A DNA stretch of 64,000 nucleotides from Fluviispira vulneris (GCF_014281055.1 NZ_JACRSE010000001.1:1-64000); one strand, 5' to 3'; shown: positions 45,448 through 54,519, numbered from the stretch's first letter. Numbers and translations: made by a program. The notes: generated from the sequence alone by a model not told the origin.

Positions 45448-47137
45448 GATAACTCCAAATATTCACTAATTGACTTAGATTAAGAACTAATGCTGGTTCT
45501 CCATTTCCTAAGACAGTTGTTGCAATTACCCCAGGAATCCCTATAAGTTCTTGTGATAATTTTTTGAGAACAATTGTTTGAGTATTGATAATTTCATCCA
45601 CTTGAAAGGAAAATTTCTTGCCGAGATGTTGGATTAATATACCATTATTTTCAGCTTCTAAATTTAATTCTATTTCGTTTGCATTTAAAATTTTATTTAA
45701 TGATATTATAGGAATAATTTCATTTCTTAGTGTAAAAACTTCACTTCCATTCAACCGTGTTTCAATTTTAAATTTCTTATGATCTATAATTTCAGATATT
45801 TGTGATTCAGGGATGACAAAAAGCTGTCTATTTGACTTAAATATTAAACCTTTGATAATTGATAAGGATGAGGGAAGTGAAATAATAAATGTCGTTCCTT
45901 TATCAATTTCAGTTTCTATTTCAATACTTCCTTTTAGCTCTGAAATTACATTATTAACTACATCAAGTCCAACACCTCTACCAGAAATATCAGAAACTTC
46001 CTCTTTAGTTGAAAAGCCAGGTTTAAATATGAGCCTATGAATTTCACTTTTTGTTAAATTATTTTTGGCTTCAATAATTCCTTTTTCAATTGCTTTGTTT
46101 AATATTTTAGCTTCATCAAGCCCTTTTCCATCATCTTTTAAAAGAATTTTGACATTTCCTTCTTCTTGCATTGCTCTTAATTCAATTGCACATTCTATTG
46201 GCTTATTTTTATTTATCCGATCTTCTTTGCTTTCAATTCCATGGTCAATTGCATTTCTAATCAAATGAGTTAATGGATCTGTTAATTTATCTACAATCAC
46301 TTTATCTAATTCCACATCAGAACCAAATGTTTCAAAGTTTATTTTTTTCTGTTGCTTTACCGAAAGATCTCTTACAATTCTGTTCATTTTCTGAAATTGC
46401 TGTTCAAGGGACATCATTCTTAAAGAAAGTGTAATATTTTGTAATTCTTGGATATTTTTATCCATTTGGGAAATCGTATTTTTAACTTCTTGTGGGAGGG
46501 ATTTTGTTAATGAAATTTGCTTTAAAATATTTTGGTCGATAACGACTTCTCCGATATAATTGATTATATTATCAAGTTTGCTTACATTCACTTTTAAATA
46601 TTCATCAATATTGATTTTTTTATTTTTCTCAGCATCAATTTTTTTAGTTTCATTTATTTTTGTTAAAGTGTTTACTTCTTCAGTTTTGCTTGAATCTGTA
46701 AATTCTTCGAATATTTCAAATCCTTTAGAGAACGTATTTATACTTTCTTTACTCTTTAAAAATATGGATATATTATTAATATTATCAATTAAGTTGCTAT
46801 GAATGAAATTTGGGTTTTCTTTAATTGATAAAATCCATTCTTGAGTAAAAGAATGAATTTCAAAAAAAAGATTTAAAATATTTGCTGCAAATTTTATTTC
46901 ATTATTTTTTATTAGTGTTAAAAGTTCTTCGACTTTATGAATATAATCAGTAAGTTGTTTTAATCCAACAGATGCTGAGGATCCTTTAAGATTGTGTGCA
47001 ATTCGAAATAGTTGAGCAATGGATTCTTGCTCATTCGCTATATTGATATTTAAACAAGTCGCTTCCCAAAAGGCTAAATTTTCGATAGCTTCTTCTATAA
47101 ATATATTTATAAATTGAGCTTCAACATTGATATTCAC
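45434..47137 (-). CDS. cheA: Chemotaxis histidine kinase CheA
   Basis: 567 residues from GTG 47137, chosen for the AGGGACC binding site just upstream; the open frame extends to 47206 without one. P1/Hpt domain with phospho-acceptor His48 (RIAHNLKGSSASVG), a long polar linker with no recognisable P2 (CheY-docking) domain, P3 dimerisation (SKLDNIINYIGEVV), P4 ATPase (NAIDHGIESKEDR, DDGKGLDEAKI, GRGVGLDVV) and a C-terminal CheW-like P5 domain. It is the first gene of the operon. No cheY or cheZ is present in the window, so the output regulator must lie elsewhere. Confidence 0.94.
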   Translation of the reverse strand: MNINVEAQFINIFIEEAIENLAFWEATCLNINIANEQESIAQLFRIAHNLKGSSASVGLKQLTDYIHKVEELLTLIKNNEIKFAANILNLFFEIHSFTQEWILSIKENPNFIHSNLIDNINNISIFLKSKESINTFSKGFEIFEEFTDSSKTEEVNTLTKINETKKIDAEKNKKINIDEYLKVNVSKLDNIINYIGEVVIDQNILKQISLTKSLPQEVKNTISQMDKNIQELQNITLSLRMMSLEQQFQKMNRIVRDLSVKQQKKINFETFGSDVELDKVIVDKLTDPLTHLIRNAIDHGIESKEDRINKNKPIECAIELRAMQEEGNVKILLKDDGKGLDEAKILNKAIEKGIIEAKNNLTKSEIHRLIFKPGFSTKEEVSDISGRGVGLDVVNNVISELKGSIEIETEIDKGTTFIISLPSSLSIIKGLIFKSNRQLFVIPESQISEIIDHKKFKIETRLNGSEVFTLRNEIIPIISLNKILNANEIELNLEAENNGILIQHLGKKFSFQVDEIINTQTIVLKKLSQELIGIPGVIATTVLGNGEPALVLNLSQLVNIWSYHGIQ

Positions 47138-47395
47138 TATAGGTCCCTTTTTTATTAACAATATACTGGTTGCTAGAAATTTATGATGAAATAATTCACA
47201 TGTCATTTTTTGAGCATTTTATTTAAAGTAAATTGATTTAGATAAAATAATAAATATTTTAAAAGAAGTATTTCTCTCTAATTCTTATGATTAAATCTTG
47301 GTAATATTTAGAATTGACATTTGCAGATATAGATAAATAAAAGTATAATAATTTAAATATTTTTTTAACTTGATTTGCATTATTTGATGGGATTT

Positions 47396-48001
47396 ATGAA
47401 AAAGGTATTTCAAGAAATCACTCCAAAATCAAGAGCTGACTTTAGAGATTGGCTGAAAAAAAATCATGAACAAAAGGAAAGTATTTGGGTTGTTATATTT
47501 AAAATTTCCAGTCCTAATTCAAATCTCAATGCAGTCGACGTTGCTGAGGAGGCTCTGTGTTTTGGTTGGATCGACAGCGTCCCACGAAAGCTAGATGAGT
47601 ACAGATATAAATTGCTTGTTTCTCAAAGAAAGCCATTAAGCACTTGGTCTGCCATAAATAAAAAGCGTGTGAAAGCGTTAATTGCTAAAGGATTAATGAC
47701 AAAATATGGTCTTGAAAAAATAAAAATAGCTAAAAAAAATGGCGCTTGGACAATGCTCAATTCTTCAGATCGATTTGAAGTTCCGAGTGTATTGGAAAAA
47801 CGACTTAAACGGAACAAGAAAGCTTATGAGTTTTATCAGTCAATGGCTCCGTCATCAAAACGAATAATACTTGAATGGATTAATTCTGCTAAGACAGATG
47901 AAACTAGAAATAAACGCATAAAAGAAACAGTGCAGCTGGCTGCTAAAGGCATTCGCGCAAATCACTATGTTGATCTAAAGAAGTTAAAAAATAATAAATA
48001 G
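47396..48001 (+). CDS. YdeI/OmdA family protein
   Basis: About 201 residues (ATG 47396; ATG 47387 and an upstream TTG are alternatives, none with a strong binding site). The pattern SRADFRDWLKKNHEQKESIWVV, EEALCFGWIDSVPRKLDEY, KPLSTWSAINKKRVKAL and the basic C-terminus match the YdeI/OmpD-associated (OmdA) family, implicated in stress and antimicrobial-peptide tolerance in some enterics. It is soluble, without a signal peptide. It is divergent from cheA and convergent with msrC. The specific function is not established. Confidence 0.83.
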   Translation: MKKVFQEITPKSRADFRDWLKKNHEQKESIWVVIFKISSPNSNLNAVDVAEEALCFGWIDSVPRKLDEYRYKLLVSQRKPLSTWSAINKKRVKALIAKGLMTKYGLEKIKIAKKNGAWTMLNSSDRFEVPSVLEKRLKRNKKAYEFYQSMAPSSKRIILEWINSAKTDETRNKRIKETVQLAAKGIRANHYVDLKKLKNNK

Positions 48002-48069
48002 ATATCATTCTCGATAAATTTATATGAAGACAAGATAATATTAAGATTTTTTGTGTAATCAATAATGCT

Positions 48070-48591
48070 TTAAGCGAAAACCTCAGGCCATTGAGTTTTT
48101 TCACATAATATTCCCACTAATTCTTCGAGTTTTTCGGCATCCTGCTGTGAAAAACGATCTAAGTTTGGGCTATCGATATCCAAAACTCCAATAAGATTTT
48201 CTTTTGTTCTTGGGTTATTATTGCGAAACAGAGGAATAACAATTTCTGAGCGTGAAGCACTGTCACAAGCGATATGACCTGCGAAATTATGAACATCATC
48301 TACCCGCATCGTTTTTAAATGTTTAATTGCTGTTCCACAGACCCCTTTGCCATAAGCAATGCGTGTGCAGGCAATTTTTCCTTGGAAAGGTCCGAGAACC
48401 AATTCTTCATGTTTTAATAGATAAAATCCAACCCAATTGATGTTGGTTAAAAAGTTATTTAATAGTGCGCAGGTGTTTGATAGATTTGCGAGCCAATCCT
48501 TTTCATAACTTAAGAAATTTTTATACATATCGAGAAACTCATCATAATTCATTTCGATTAACTGTAAATTTGATTCAAAGACAAAACTCAT
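48070..48591 (-). CDS. msrC: Free methionine-(R)-sulfoxide reductase (GAF domain)
   Basis: 173 residues forming one GAF domain of the fRMsr type: NWVGFYLL, LVLGPFQGKIACTRI, GKGVCGTAI and HIACDSASRSEIVIPLF. The three cysteines (in ACTRI, GVCGTA and IACDSAS) are those used in catalysis and recycling. It reduces free methionine-R-sulfoxide formed by oxidative damage. ATG 48591 is taken as start; a shorter start at residue 14 (MNYDEF) is possible. Confidence 0.9.
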   Translation of the reverse strand: MSFVFESNLQLIEMNYDEFLDMYKNFLSYEKDWLANLSNTCALLNNFLTNINWVGFYLLKHEELVLGPFQGKIACTRIAYGKGVCGTAIKHLKTMRVDDVHNFAGHIACDSASRSEIVIPLFRNNNPRTKENLIGVLDIDSPNLDRFSQQDAEKLEELVGILCEKTQWPEVFA

Positions 48592-48741
48592 AAAAATTCC
48601 TTTATCTATTTAATATAGCGGCCTCTGATCTTTGTTTTTTTTGATAAATTTTTAAAGATGCAAAAAAAATAAAAATATATTTTACACATCTTTTTTATAA
48701 TATCTATTGATTTTTTGTCTAGAAGGAATATCTGTTAGATC

Positions 48742-48760
48742 GATACTGAGAATCATTCTC
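48742..48760 (+). promoter_or_regulatory. Fur box upstream of the siderophore synthetase
   Basis: GATACTGAGAATCATTCTC (19 bp) closely fits the Fur consensus, and its core TGAGAATCATTCTCA (48747-48761) is a perfect palindrome around one central base. It lies about 120 bp before the IucA/IucC-type gene, where iron-bound Fur would block transcription. This predicts expression under iron limitation. Confidence 0.85.
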
Positions 48761-48787
48761 ATTAATGTGATTATTTGGAGCAAGTCT

Positions 48788-48847
48788 ATGCATGCAAATC
48801 AGCCGAAAGAAAACACTCGAAGAAGCTCTAGAGTATCGAATATTTAA
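48788..48847 (+). CDS. Possible 19-residue leader peptide
   Basis: ATG 48788 opens a 19-codon frame (MHANQPKENTRRSSRVSNI) ending at TAA 48845-48847. It is preceded by TTGGAGC at a good distance. It lies between the Fur box and the siderophore synthetase. It could be a small expressed peptide or a translated leader that affects the downstream gene. No family is known to me, and a frame this short can occur by chance. Confidence 0.3.
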   Translation: MHANQPKENTRRSSRVSNI

Positions 48848-48881
48848 TCTAAAACAAAAATTTAAGTAAATGAGGCAATAT

Positions 48882-50753
48882 ATGAATAGAAATCATGCCA
48901 AAAGAACAATATTAAGTAAACTATTTCAAGCATTTGTGCGTGAAGCTGTTTTTAAAAAAGAAAAGATGAAAGTTTGTAAAGTTGATAATAGCATTGAAAT
49001 TAATTTAACGAATAATGAGAAACTGATTGCATTGATCGATTCATTTGATTCATTTGAACGGTTTGATCTCCTCAGCGATATTCAGTACATATCCCAGCAA
49101 GGAGTACAAAATATCAATCATCCCCTCGAGTTTCTTGCCTTGGTGAAAAAAGAACTACTAAATGAGATTCATATTTCAGAAAAGAATTTTCTTCATTTCT
49201 GTCAAGAAATCGAAAATAGTTTAACAAATCTTATTTTAGCAGAAATATCATATGAATTAATTAAATACGAATATCAGAAATCTTCAAATGAAAGCGATGT
49301 GAAGTCAAGCATTGAGTGGATTCAATTACAAAAAAATATTAATAAACAATTTAGCATTCTCTCTTTTTATGAGCAATGTGTGATCCAGGGCCATCCTTTG
49401 CATCCAAGCGCAAAAACAAAAATTGGTTTTGATATCGATGAATTAATGACGTATTCGCCTGAATGGAGAAATATCGTTGACCTCGAAATAATAGCAGTCA
49501 AAAAATCTCATTGCAAAGTTACGTTATTAGAAGGTTATGCTTTTTCAGATTTATTGTTTAAGGAATACCCAGACTTTTTAGAAAAAATAAAAGAAGAATT
49601 GTCTATAAAAGGAGTTGATTATAGTAATTATGATTTCATACCTGTGCATCCTTGGCAGCGCAAGCACTCAATTATACCAAAATTTAAAGATCAAATAGCT
49701 GAATTCAAAATAATTCCCCTTAATTCTGTGAAAATACCTTCTTTATCTATGGTTTCTTTACGTTCATTTGCTCCAATGCAGAGTGTTGAGCACAAACGTC
49801 ATCATATTAAAACCACAATAAATCTATTAACCCCGAGTGATTTTGGCTTGCTTTCTACCAAAGCTACGGAATATGCGCCGAGAATTTCTAAAATGCTTCA
49901 ATCTATACAACGTGATTTAAAATCATTTCAAAATGGTCAATTTAGAATTCAGGCAGAAGTTTCAGGTGTTAGTTTTATTGAATATTCTGATAAATATATT
50001 AAAGCTGAAAAAGATGAATTGAGTGAAAATCTGAGCTGTCTATTAAGAGAAAATCCTGAAAATTATTTAAAAGAAAACGAAATCTGTTTGCCTGCTGCAG
50101 CTTTATTAGAAAAGTCTCCGATCAATGGGAAAAGTATTATCACTGAGTTTATTTCTGATTATATTGATAAATATCAGTATCTTATAATTGAAAAGGCAGC
50201 AAAATCTTTTTTTAAGAAATATATTTCTTTAGCAATTCCTCCTCTTTTAACTTTATTAAGCCGTTATGGTTTAAGTTTATCAGCTCATTTACAAAATTGT
50301 GTTCCTGTTTTTTCAAAAGGAGAGCCGATCGCGTTTTTTGTCAGAGATTTTTCACAAATTCGAATTAATAAAGAAAGATTGGAAAAGCAAAATTTTACTT
50401 TGAATTTAGTAAGCGAAGATGCGAATCTATTTTGTAAAAATGCATGCGCATTGCATAAAAATTTATTTTATTCATTCTTTCAAAACAATATTGGTGAAAT
50501 CATTATTGAGTTGCATAAAAACTATTCTATTTCCGAAAAAGAATTATGGGATGAAGTAAAAAGTGTATGTCAAGAAACGTTTGCAGAATTGAAGATGGAT
50601 CCGCTGATCGAACTTCAGGCGAGTGAAGATGAAGAAGATCTTTTTAAAGACACCATTCAAATGAAAGCTGTGACCAAAATGCGCTTAAATGGTGGGAAAA
50701 GTGAGTATCTTTTTGTTGGAATTCAAAACCCTATGTGTGATGCTGAAAAGTAA
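48882..50753 (+). CDS. IucA/IucC-type (NIS) siderophore synthetase
   Basis: 623 residues from ATG 48882, with GAGG six bases upstream; an ATG at 48870 has no such site. NIS synthetases join carboxylates such as citrate to amines or alcohols using ATP. Family motifs: GHPLHPSAKTKIGF (ATP binding), PVHPWQ, KTTINLLTPS and YGLSLSAHLQNCVPVF. A Fur box lies upstream. No second synthetase, amine-modifying enzyme or TonB receptor is adjacent, so the product cannot be named; the substrate genes must be elsewhere or the product is simple. The 3' end overlaps a convergent hydrolase gene by 23 bp. Confidence 0.9.
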   Translation: MNRNHAKRTILSKLFQAFVREAVFKKEKMKVCKVDNSIEINLTNNEKLIALIDSFDSFERFDLLSDIQYISQQGVQNINHPLEFLALVKKELLNEIHISEKNFLHFCQEIENSLTNLILAEISYELIKYEYQKSSNESDVKSSIEWIQLQKNINKQFSILSFYEQCVIQGHPLHPSAKTKIGFDIDELMTYSPEWRNIVDLEIIAVKKSHCKVTLLEGYAFSDLLFKEYPDFLEKIKEELSIKGVDYSNYDFIPVHPWQRKHSIIPKFKDQIAEFKIIPLNSVKIPSLSMVSLRSFAPMQSVEHKRHHIKTTINLLTPSDFGLLSTKATEYAPRISKMLQSIQRDLKSFQNGQFRIQAEVSGVSFIEYSDKYIKAEKDELSENLSCLLRENPENYLKENEICLPAAALLEKSPINGKSIITEFISDYIDKYQYLIIEKAAKSFFKKYISLAIPPLLTLLSRYGLSLSAHLQNCVPVFSKGEPIAFFVRDFSQIRINKERLEKQNFTLNLVSEDANLFCKNACALHKNLFYSFFQNNIGEIIIELHKNYSISEKELWDEVKSVCQETFAELKMDPLIELQASEDEEDLFKDTIQMKAVTKMRLNGGKSEYLFVGIQNPMCDAEK

Positions 50754-51633
50754 GAATGAGTTCATCGGGCATTTCGATAGGATACATGTGTGTCCCTTTA
50801 GGGATAATGACCCAAGTGAGTTTTGGAAAAAATAATTGTACCCATTTTTTAGCCAATGGATAGCAAGTATCGCTGTTTTCACCTACAAAAAAGATGGGAG
50901 TGAGCTTATTGCGGAGTTTAAAAGGAAGTTTTAAAAATCCAAAAGCAGCGGTTGCAGGATATTCTTCAAACATAATACCCTCCCAATTTGGATCGTGGAT
51001 AAGTTGAATATTGTCCTCATTTTCGGCAAAACTTCCGTTTATATAATCAAGTATTGTTTCATCACTCCATTTTTTCATAAATGAGCTTTTTTTAAATTCT
51101 TGAAAAGCATTATCTATTGAACTAAACTTTATCTTCCTTTTTTTGACACGTTTAGCCAGTGTGCTTAAGTGTTTTAGTTTTAATAAACTCACAAGACTCC
51201 ATTTTAAAATGATTTTTGGCGGTAATATCGGAGGATCGAGAAGATAAAGTTTATCTATCTGTAGCGATTTTGCTGAGAGCAAAGAAATCCATGCACCCAG
51301 ACTGTGGCCACCAAAGATCCAAATAAGATCATCTGCTTTTTGTTTTTTAATTTTCTGAAAGAGCTCGATATGATCTGCAATTAATATATCCCAAATCCAT
51401 TCAGAGGGCCTGTCCTTTATTAATTTTGCAGGTGCTTTGGTTTTCCCGATGCCACGCATGTCGTAAGTGACAATGAGCCAATTTAAACTTTCAGCCATTT
51501 TTTCGAAGAGTGCTCGGTAGGTTTGTGCGGGTACACCATTCGCATGGGCAAAAAACAGAGCCTTTTCAATTTTCTTACTTTGGGAAGGGGTGTATTCATA
51601 AATTTGAAAATGAGCACATCTGTATGGATGCAT
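50731..51633 (-). CDS. Alpha/beta hydrolase
   Basis: 300 residues, alpha/beta-hydrolase fold: oxyanion region FFAHANGVPAQTYR, TYDMRGIGKT, nucleophile elbow GGHSLGAW with Ser111, and a C-terminal His in IPKGTHMYPIE. Substrate unknown; an esterase or lipase acting on a small ester is likely. ATG 51633 follows GAGGATTTT. It is convergent with the siderophore synthetase gene and shares its last 23 bp. A role in siderophore ester cleavage is conceivable but rests on position only, and the two genes are on opposite strands. Confidence 0.85.
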   Translation of the reverse strand: MHPYRCAHFQIYEYTPSQSKKIEKALFFAHANGVPAQTYRALFEKMAESLNWLIVTYDMRGIGKTKAPAKLIKDRPSEWIWDILIADHIELFQKIKKQKADDLIWIFGGHSLGAWISLLSAKSLQIDKLYLLDPPILPPKIILKWSLVSLLKLKHLSTLAKRVKKRKIKFSSIDNAFQEFKKSSFMKKWSDETILDYINGSFAENEDNIQLIHDPNWEGIMFEEYPATAAFGFLKLPFKLRNKLTPIFFVGENSDTCYPLAKKWVQLFFPKLTWVIIPKGTHMYPIEMPDELILTFQHHT

Positions 51634-51787
51634 AAAATCCTCGAAAATAAATAGAAATTTATGTGACTAGCATAGTTCATTTTTGAGGGCGAGTCTTTTT
51701 TTTTTAATAAAATAAGTTAGTCTAAAATATTGTTTAACAACTTTAAGTGCAAAACATCATTTAAAGTCGTATCTAAGGAGTTTTATT

Positions 51788-53194
51788 TTGCAATTTAGAA
51801 ACAGCATCGTTTGGTTGAGACGTGATTTACGTTTAGAAGATAATATTGCTTTAAGTAAAGCTTGTGAAATGTCTGAAAATGTTATTCCATTGTTTATTTT
51901 TGATTCAAATATTTTGAGTAAGTTAAAGAATAAAGAAGATAGAAGAGTGCAATATATTTATGAAACATTACTTCAACTCAGAGATGAACTTAATAAAAAT
52001 GGAAAAGATATAATAATATTGTATGGAAAGCCAGAAGAAGAAATAGAAAAAATTGCTAAAAAATTAAATATCGATGCTCTCTTTTGTAATAAAGATTATG
52101 AGTCTTATGCATATAAAAGAGATCAAACAGTAAAGAAACAACTACAAGCTCACAATATCCAATTCTTTTCATATAAAGATCAAGTTATTTTTGAAGAAAA
52201 AGAAATTTTAAATAATCAAGGTCAGCCATACCAAGTGTTTACTCCCTATAAAAAAGCTTGGTTAACTATGTATCAAAAGGAAAAGATAAATATTGCAAAT
52301 TATAAAATTGATAAATTATGTCCTAAAAGAAATTTAGATGTTTTCGATTCAACTTTAGCTTTAGCAGATATCGGTTTTAACAAGATAAATTTATCATTTA
52401 GAGCAGGCAGAGTGGGGGGGATAGAATGTCTTCAAAATTTTGCAAATAAATTAAGCCGATATCATGAGCAGCGGGATCTCTTTGCTTTGGATGGAACATC
52501 TCGACTTTCTGTGCATTTGCGTTTTGGTACTATATCTATCCGTGAGCTTTTTCTCTTTGCAAAGAAAAATCATTCAGAAGGATCTGAAATTTGGCAATCA
52601 GAGCTGATCTGGCGAGAATTTTATAAGATGATTCTTTGCCAATTTCCATATGTAGAAAAACAAAGTTTTAAGCGGCAGTGTGCAAATATTAAATGGATAG
52701 ACAATCCTGAGTATTTTGAAAAATGGAAGAATGGGATGACAGGTTTTCCCATTATCGATGCTGCAATGCGACATTTTAAGCAATCAGGATGGATGCACAA
52801 TCGATTGCGTATGATTGTAGCTTCTTTTTTATCTAAAGATCTCCTGTTAGATTATAGAAAAGGTGAGGAATATTTTGCAGATAATCTAATTGATTTTGAC
52901 TTGTCTTCCAACAATGGGGGTTGGCAGTGGTGTGCGTCAACCGGATGCGATGCACAACCATACTTTAGAGTTTTTAACCCAGCAGCTCAGTCCAAGAAGT
53001 TTGATCCCAGTGGAGATTTTATCCGTAAATATTGTCCTGAATTAAAATTATTGGATGATAAATATATTCATGAGCCGATAAAATCACCAGAAAAGGTCTT
53101 GATCACAGCGCAGTGTCGCTTGGGGATAGATTATCCCAAACCAATTGTTCAACACGATATTCAGCGTTTAAAAGCAATGAATTTGTTTAAATAA
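51788..53194 (+). CDS. phrB: Deoxyribodipyrimidine photo-lyase (class I)
   Basis: 468 residues starting at TTG 51788, set by AAGGAG seven bases before; no ATG fits. N-terminal antenna domain (IVWLRRDLRLEDNIAL) and C-terminal FAD domain (RLSVHLRFGTISIRELF, WQSELIWREFY, GMTGFPIIDAAMRHFKQSGWMHNRLRM cut short here, NNGGWQWCASTGCDAQPYFR). It repairs cyclobutane pyrimidine dimers with blue light. The FAD-binding and DNA-contact signatures fit CPD photolyase better than cryptochrome. The 3' end overlaps a small PAS gene on the other strand by 27 bp. Confidence 0.93.
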   Translation: MQFRNSIVWLRRDLRLEDNIALSKACEMSENVIPLFIFDSNILSKLKNKEDRRVQYIYETLLQLRDELNKNGKDIIILYGKPEEEIEKIAKKLNIDALFCNKDYESYAYKRDQTVKKQLQAHNIQFFSYKDQVIFEEKEILNNQGQPYQVFTPYKKAWLTMYQKEKINIANYKIDKLCPKRNLDVFDSTLALADIGFNKINLSFRAGRVGGIECLQNFANKLSRYHEQRDLFALDGTSRLSVHLRFGTISIRELFLFAKKNHSEGSEIWQSELIWREFYKMILCQFPYVEKQSFKRQCANIKWIDNPEYFEKWKNGMTGFPIIDAAMRHFKQSGWMHNRLRMIVASFLSKDLLLDYRKGEEYFADNLIDFDLSSNNGGWQWCASTGCDAQPYFRVFNPAAQSKKFDPSGDFIRKYCPELKLLDDKYIHEPIKSPEKVLITAQCRLGIDYPKPIVQHDIQRLKAMNLFK

Positions 53195-53482
53195 ACAAAA
53201 GAACATTATATCTTCAGAATTTTTTTGAGTAAAGGATTTAGTGGTGGATTCAACCCAGAATAATTCACCAGATTTATGAATTAATCTAAATTTAATTTTT
53301 GTCACGATGCCAATTTCTGTGATTAGTTTTTCATGCGCTTCTGAAATTTCGTGATTTTCATCTTGCAAGGTGAAATCATATGAAGGTTTTCCTATGATTT
53401 CTTCGTTTGTAATACCTAAGAAGTTTTTTAATCCTTCGGATGCAAATAACACTTCACCAAGTATATTCACAATTGAAAACAT
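53168..53482 (-). CDS. Short PAS-domain protein, possibly decayed duplicate
   Basis: 104 residues from ATG 53482 forming most of one PAS domain (GEVLFASEGLKNFLGITNEEIIGKP, FRLIHKSGELFWVES). It resembles the PAS protein encoded just upstream. The in-frame sequence before the ATG (YFDLKKTHALCPFGQND) also resembles the N-terminus of that neighbour but has no start codon, so the original 5' end may have been lost. Without any output domain it would have to act by binding a partner. Either a small sensor or an eroding copy. Confidence 0.5.
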   Translation of the reverse strand: MFSIVNILGEVLFASEGLKNFLGITNEEIIGKPSYDFTLQDENHEISEAHEKLITEIGIVTKIKFRLIHKSGELFWVESTTKSFTQKNSEDIMFFCLFKQIHCF

Positions 53483-53604
53483 ATCATTTTGTCCAAATGG
53501 ACATAAAGCATGTGTTTTTTTTAAATCAAAATAATTATTGATATTGCTCAGAATAATAATACAAATTCCTTGATATAAATGAAAAATATTTATTAAATAT
53601 AATA

Positions 53605-53997
53605 TTATATTTTGCGCGATATTAAAAAAAGAAGCACTTCATCAAAATAATCGGAGTAGATAGTTTTTGCAATAGATTCAGTATAGATATAAGCACCTTT
53701 TTTTGAAAGTATTCTTTTTTTAAAAGAATATTCAACTCCAATATTATTAAATACCGATATAAATCTATTAAGATGACTTTCAAAATCATCGGGTGGAAAA
53801 AATTCAAATCCTTGTTTGCGCATAATCTCATCGGCAGTGTATCCATAAAAAGAAACACAGTTTTTAGTAATAAATATAATTTCGCCAAATGAATTCCAAA
53901 TGGAAAGCAAGCTTGAGTTAGGATGAAACCAATTGGGTAAGTTAAATTGATCTAATATTTTTTTAAAATGAATATAAGTTTCTTTTTCCATTACCAT
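53605..53997 (-). CDS. Stand-alone PAS-domain protein
   Basis: 130 residues; one PAS domain (FGEIIFITKNCVSFYGYTADEIM, FFPPDDFESHLNRF, SKKGAYIYTESIA). No kinase, GGDEF or other output domain. ATG 53997 lies just after an AT-rich 16-bp hairpin; only a weak binding site is seen. It is followed by a related, shorter PAS frame, which suggests a tandem duplication. The ligand and partner are unknown. Confidence 0.7.
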   Translation of the reverse strand: MVMEKETYIHFKKILDQFNLPNWFHPNSSLLSIWNSFGEIIFITKNCVSFYGYTADEIMRKQGFEFFPPDDFESHLNRFISVFNNIGVEYSFKKRILSKKGAYIYTESIAKTIYSDYFDEVLLFLISRKI

Positions 53998-54024
53998 TTT
54001 TTTCTTTTATTTTAATAATGATTA

Positions 54025-54060
54025 TGTTTAACAATAAAAATTTATTTTTATTGTTAAACA
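54025..54060. terminator. Strong 16-bp hairpin between PAS and DivIC-like genes
   Basis: TGTTTAACAATAAAAA (54025-54040) pairs perfectly with TTTTTATTGTTAAACA (54045-54060), with a 4-base loop. It lies 64 bp downstream of the DivIC-like gene and 28 bp upstream of the PAS gene on the same strand. It may end the first transcript, or serve as an operator for the second; no long T run follows on the minus strand. Confidence 0.5.
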
Positions 54061-54123
54061 ATCTTTCGATTGTAAATAATTTTTTTACAAATTGTCAATT
54101 TATTTTTTTATAGATAAGAAAAA

Positions 54124-54519
54124 CTAACGTGAAGATTCTGCAGAAAAGATTTGAGAGTTATGCGAAATGGCTCCAAATGAAAAGGAATTTTTTGTGTTAA
54201 ATTGAAATATATATTCATCTTGCTCTACATAACCAAAATTTTGCTTTAGGTAGCGTTCTTGTTTACTTGGCGAACTTTTGAGTTTAGCAATGGTCTGTTC
54301 GAGTTCTTGATTTTGTATTTCAAGCTCCATATTTGTTTGAACTAATATATTTCTTTCACTGATCAGTTCCATAAAATTAGAAATCCCAGCTTTGCCAATA
54401 GCTATTGAACCAATAATAAGCCAAAGAACGACAACAACGACCCATCTTGCAAGGGATTGAAATCTCTTAGAAAACACAGCAGAGTTTGAGATGGGAGAGG
54501 TCATTTCTATACCATTCAT
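54124..54519 (-). CDS. DivIC/FtsB-like septum formation protein
   Basis: About 131 residues (ATG 54519; ATG 54504 is equally possible, and upstream starts lack support). A short cytoplasmic N-terminus, one membrane segment (ARWVVVVVLWLIIGSIAIG), a coiled coil (ILVQTNMELEIQNQELEQTIAKL) and a YLKQNFGYVEQDEYIFQF motif follow in the order of FtsB/DivIC proteins. These join FtsL and FtsQ/DivIB to recruit the septal cell-wall synthase. It is longer at the C-terminus than E. coli FtsB. Confidence 0.75.
   Translation of the reverse strand: MNGIEMTSPISNSAVFSKRFQSLARWVVVVVLWLIIGSIAIGKAGISNFMELISERNILVQTNMELEIQNQELEQTIAKLKSSPSKQERYLKQNFGYVEQDEYIFQFNTKNSFSFGAISHNSQIFSAESSR

Noticed and set aside
53998-54024. 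Second Fur box at AATAATGATTAT before the PAS gene
   Set aside because: Only half of the consensus is matched and the palindrome is poor, unlike the site at 48742.
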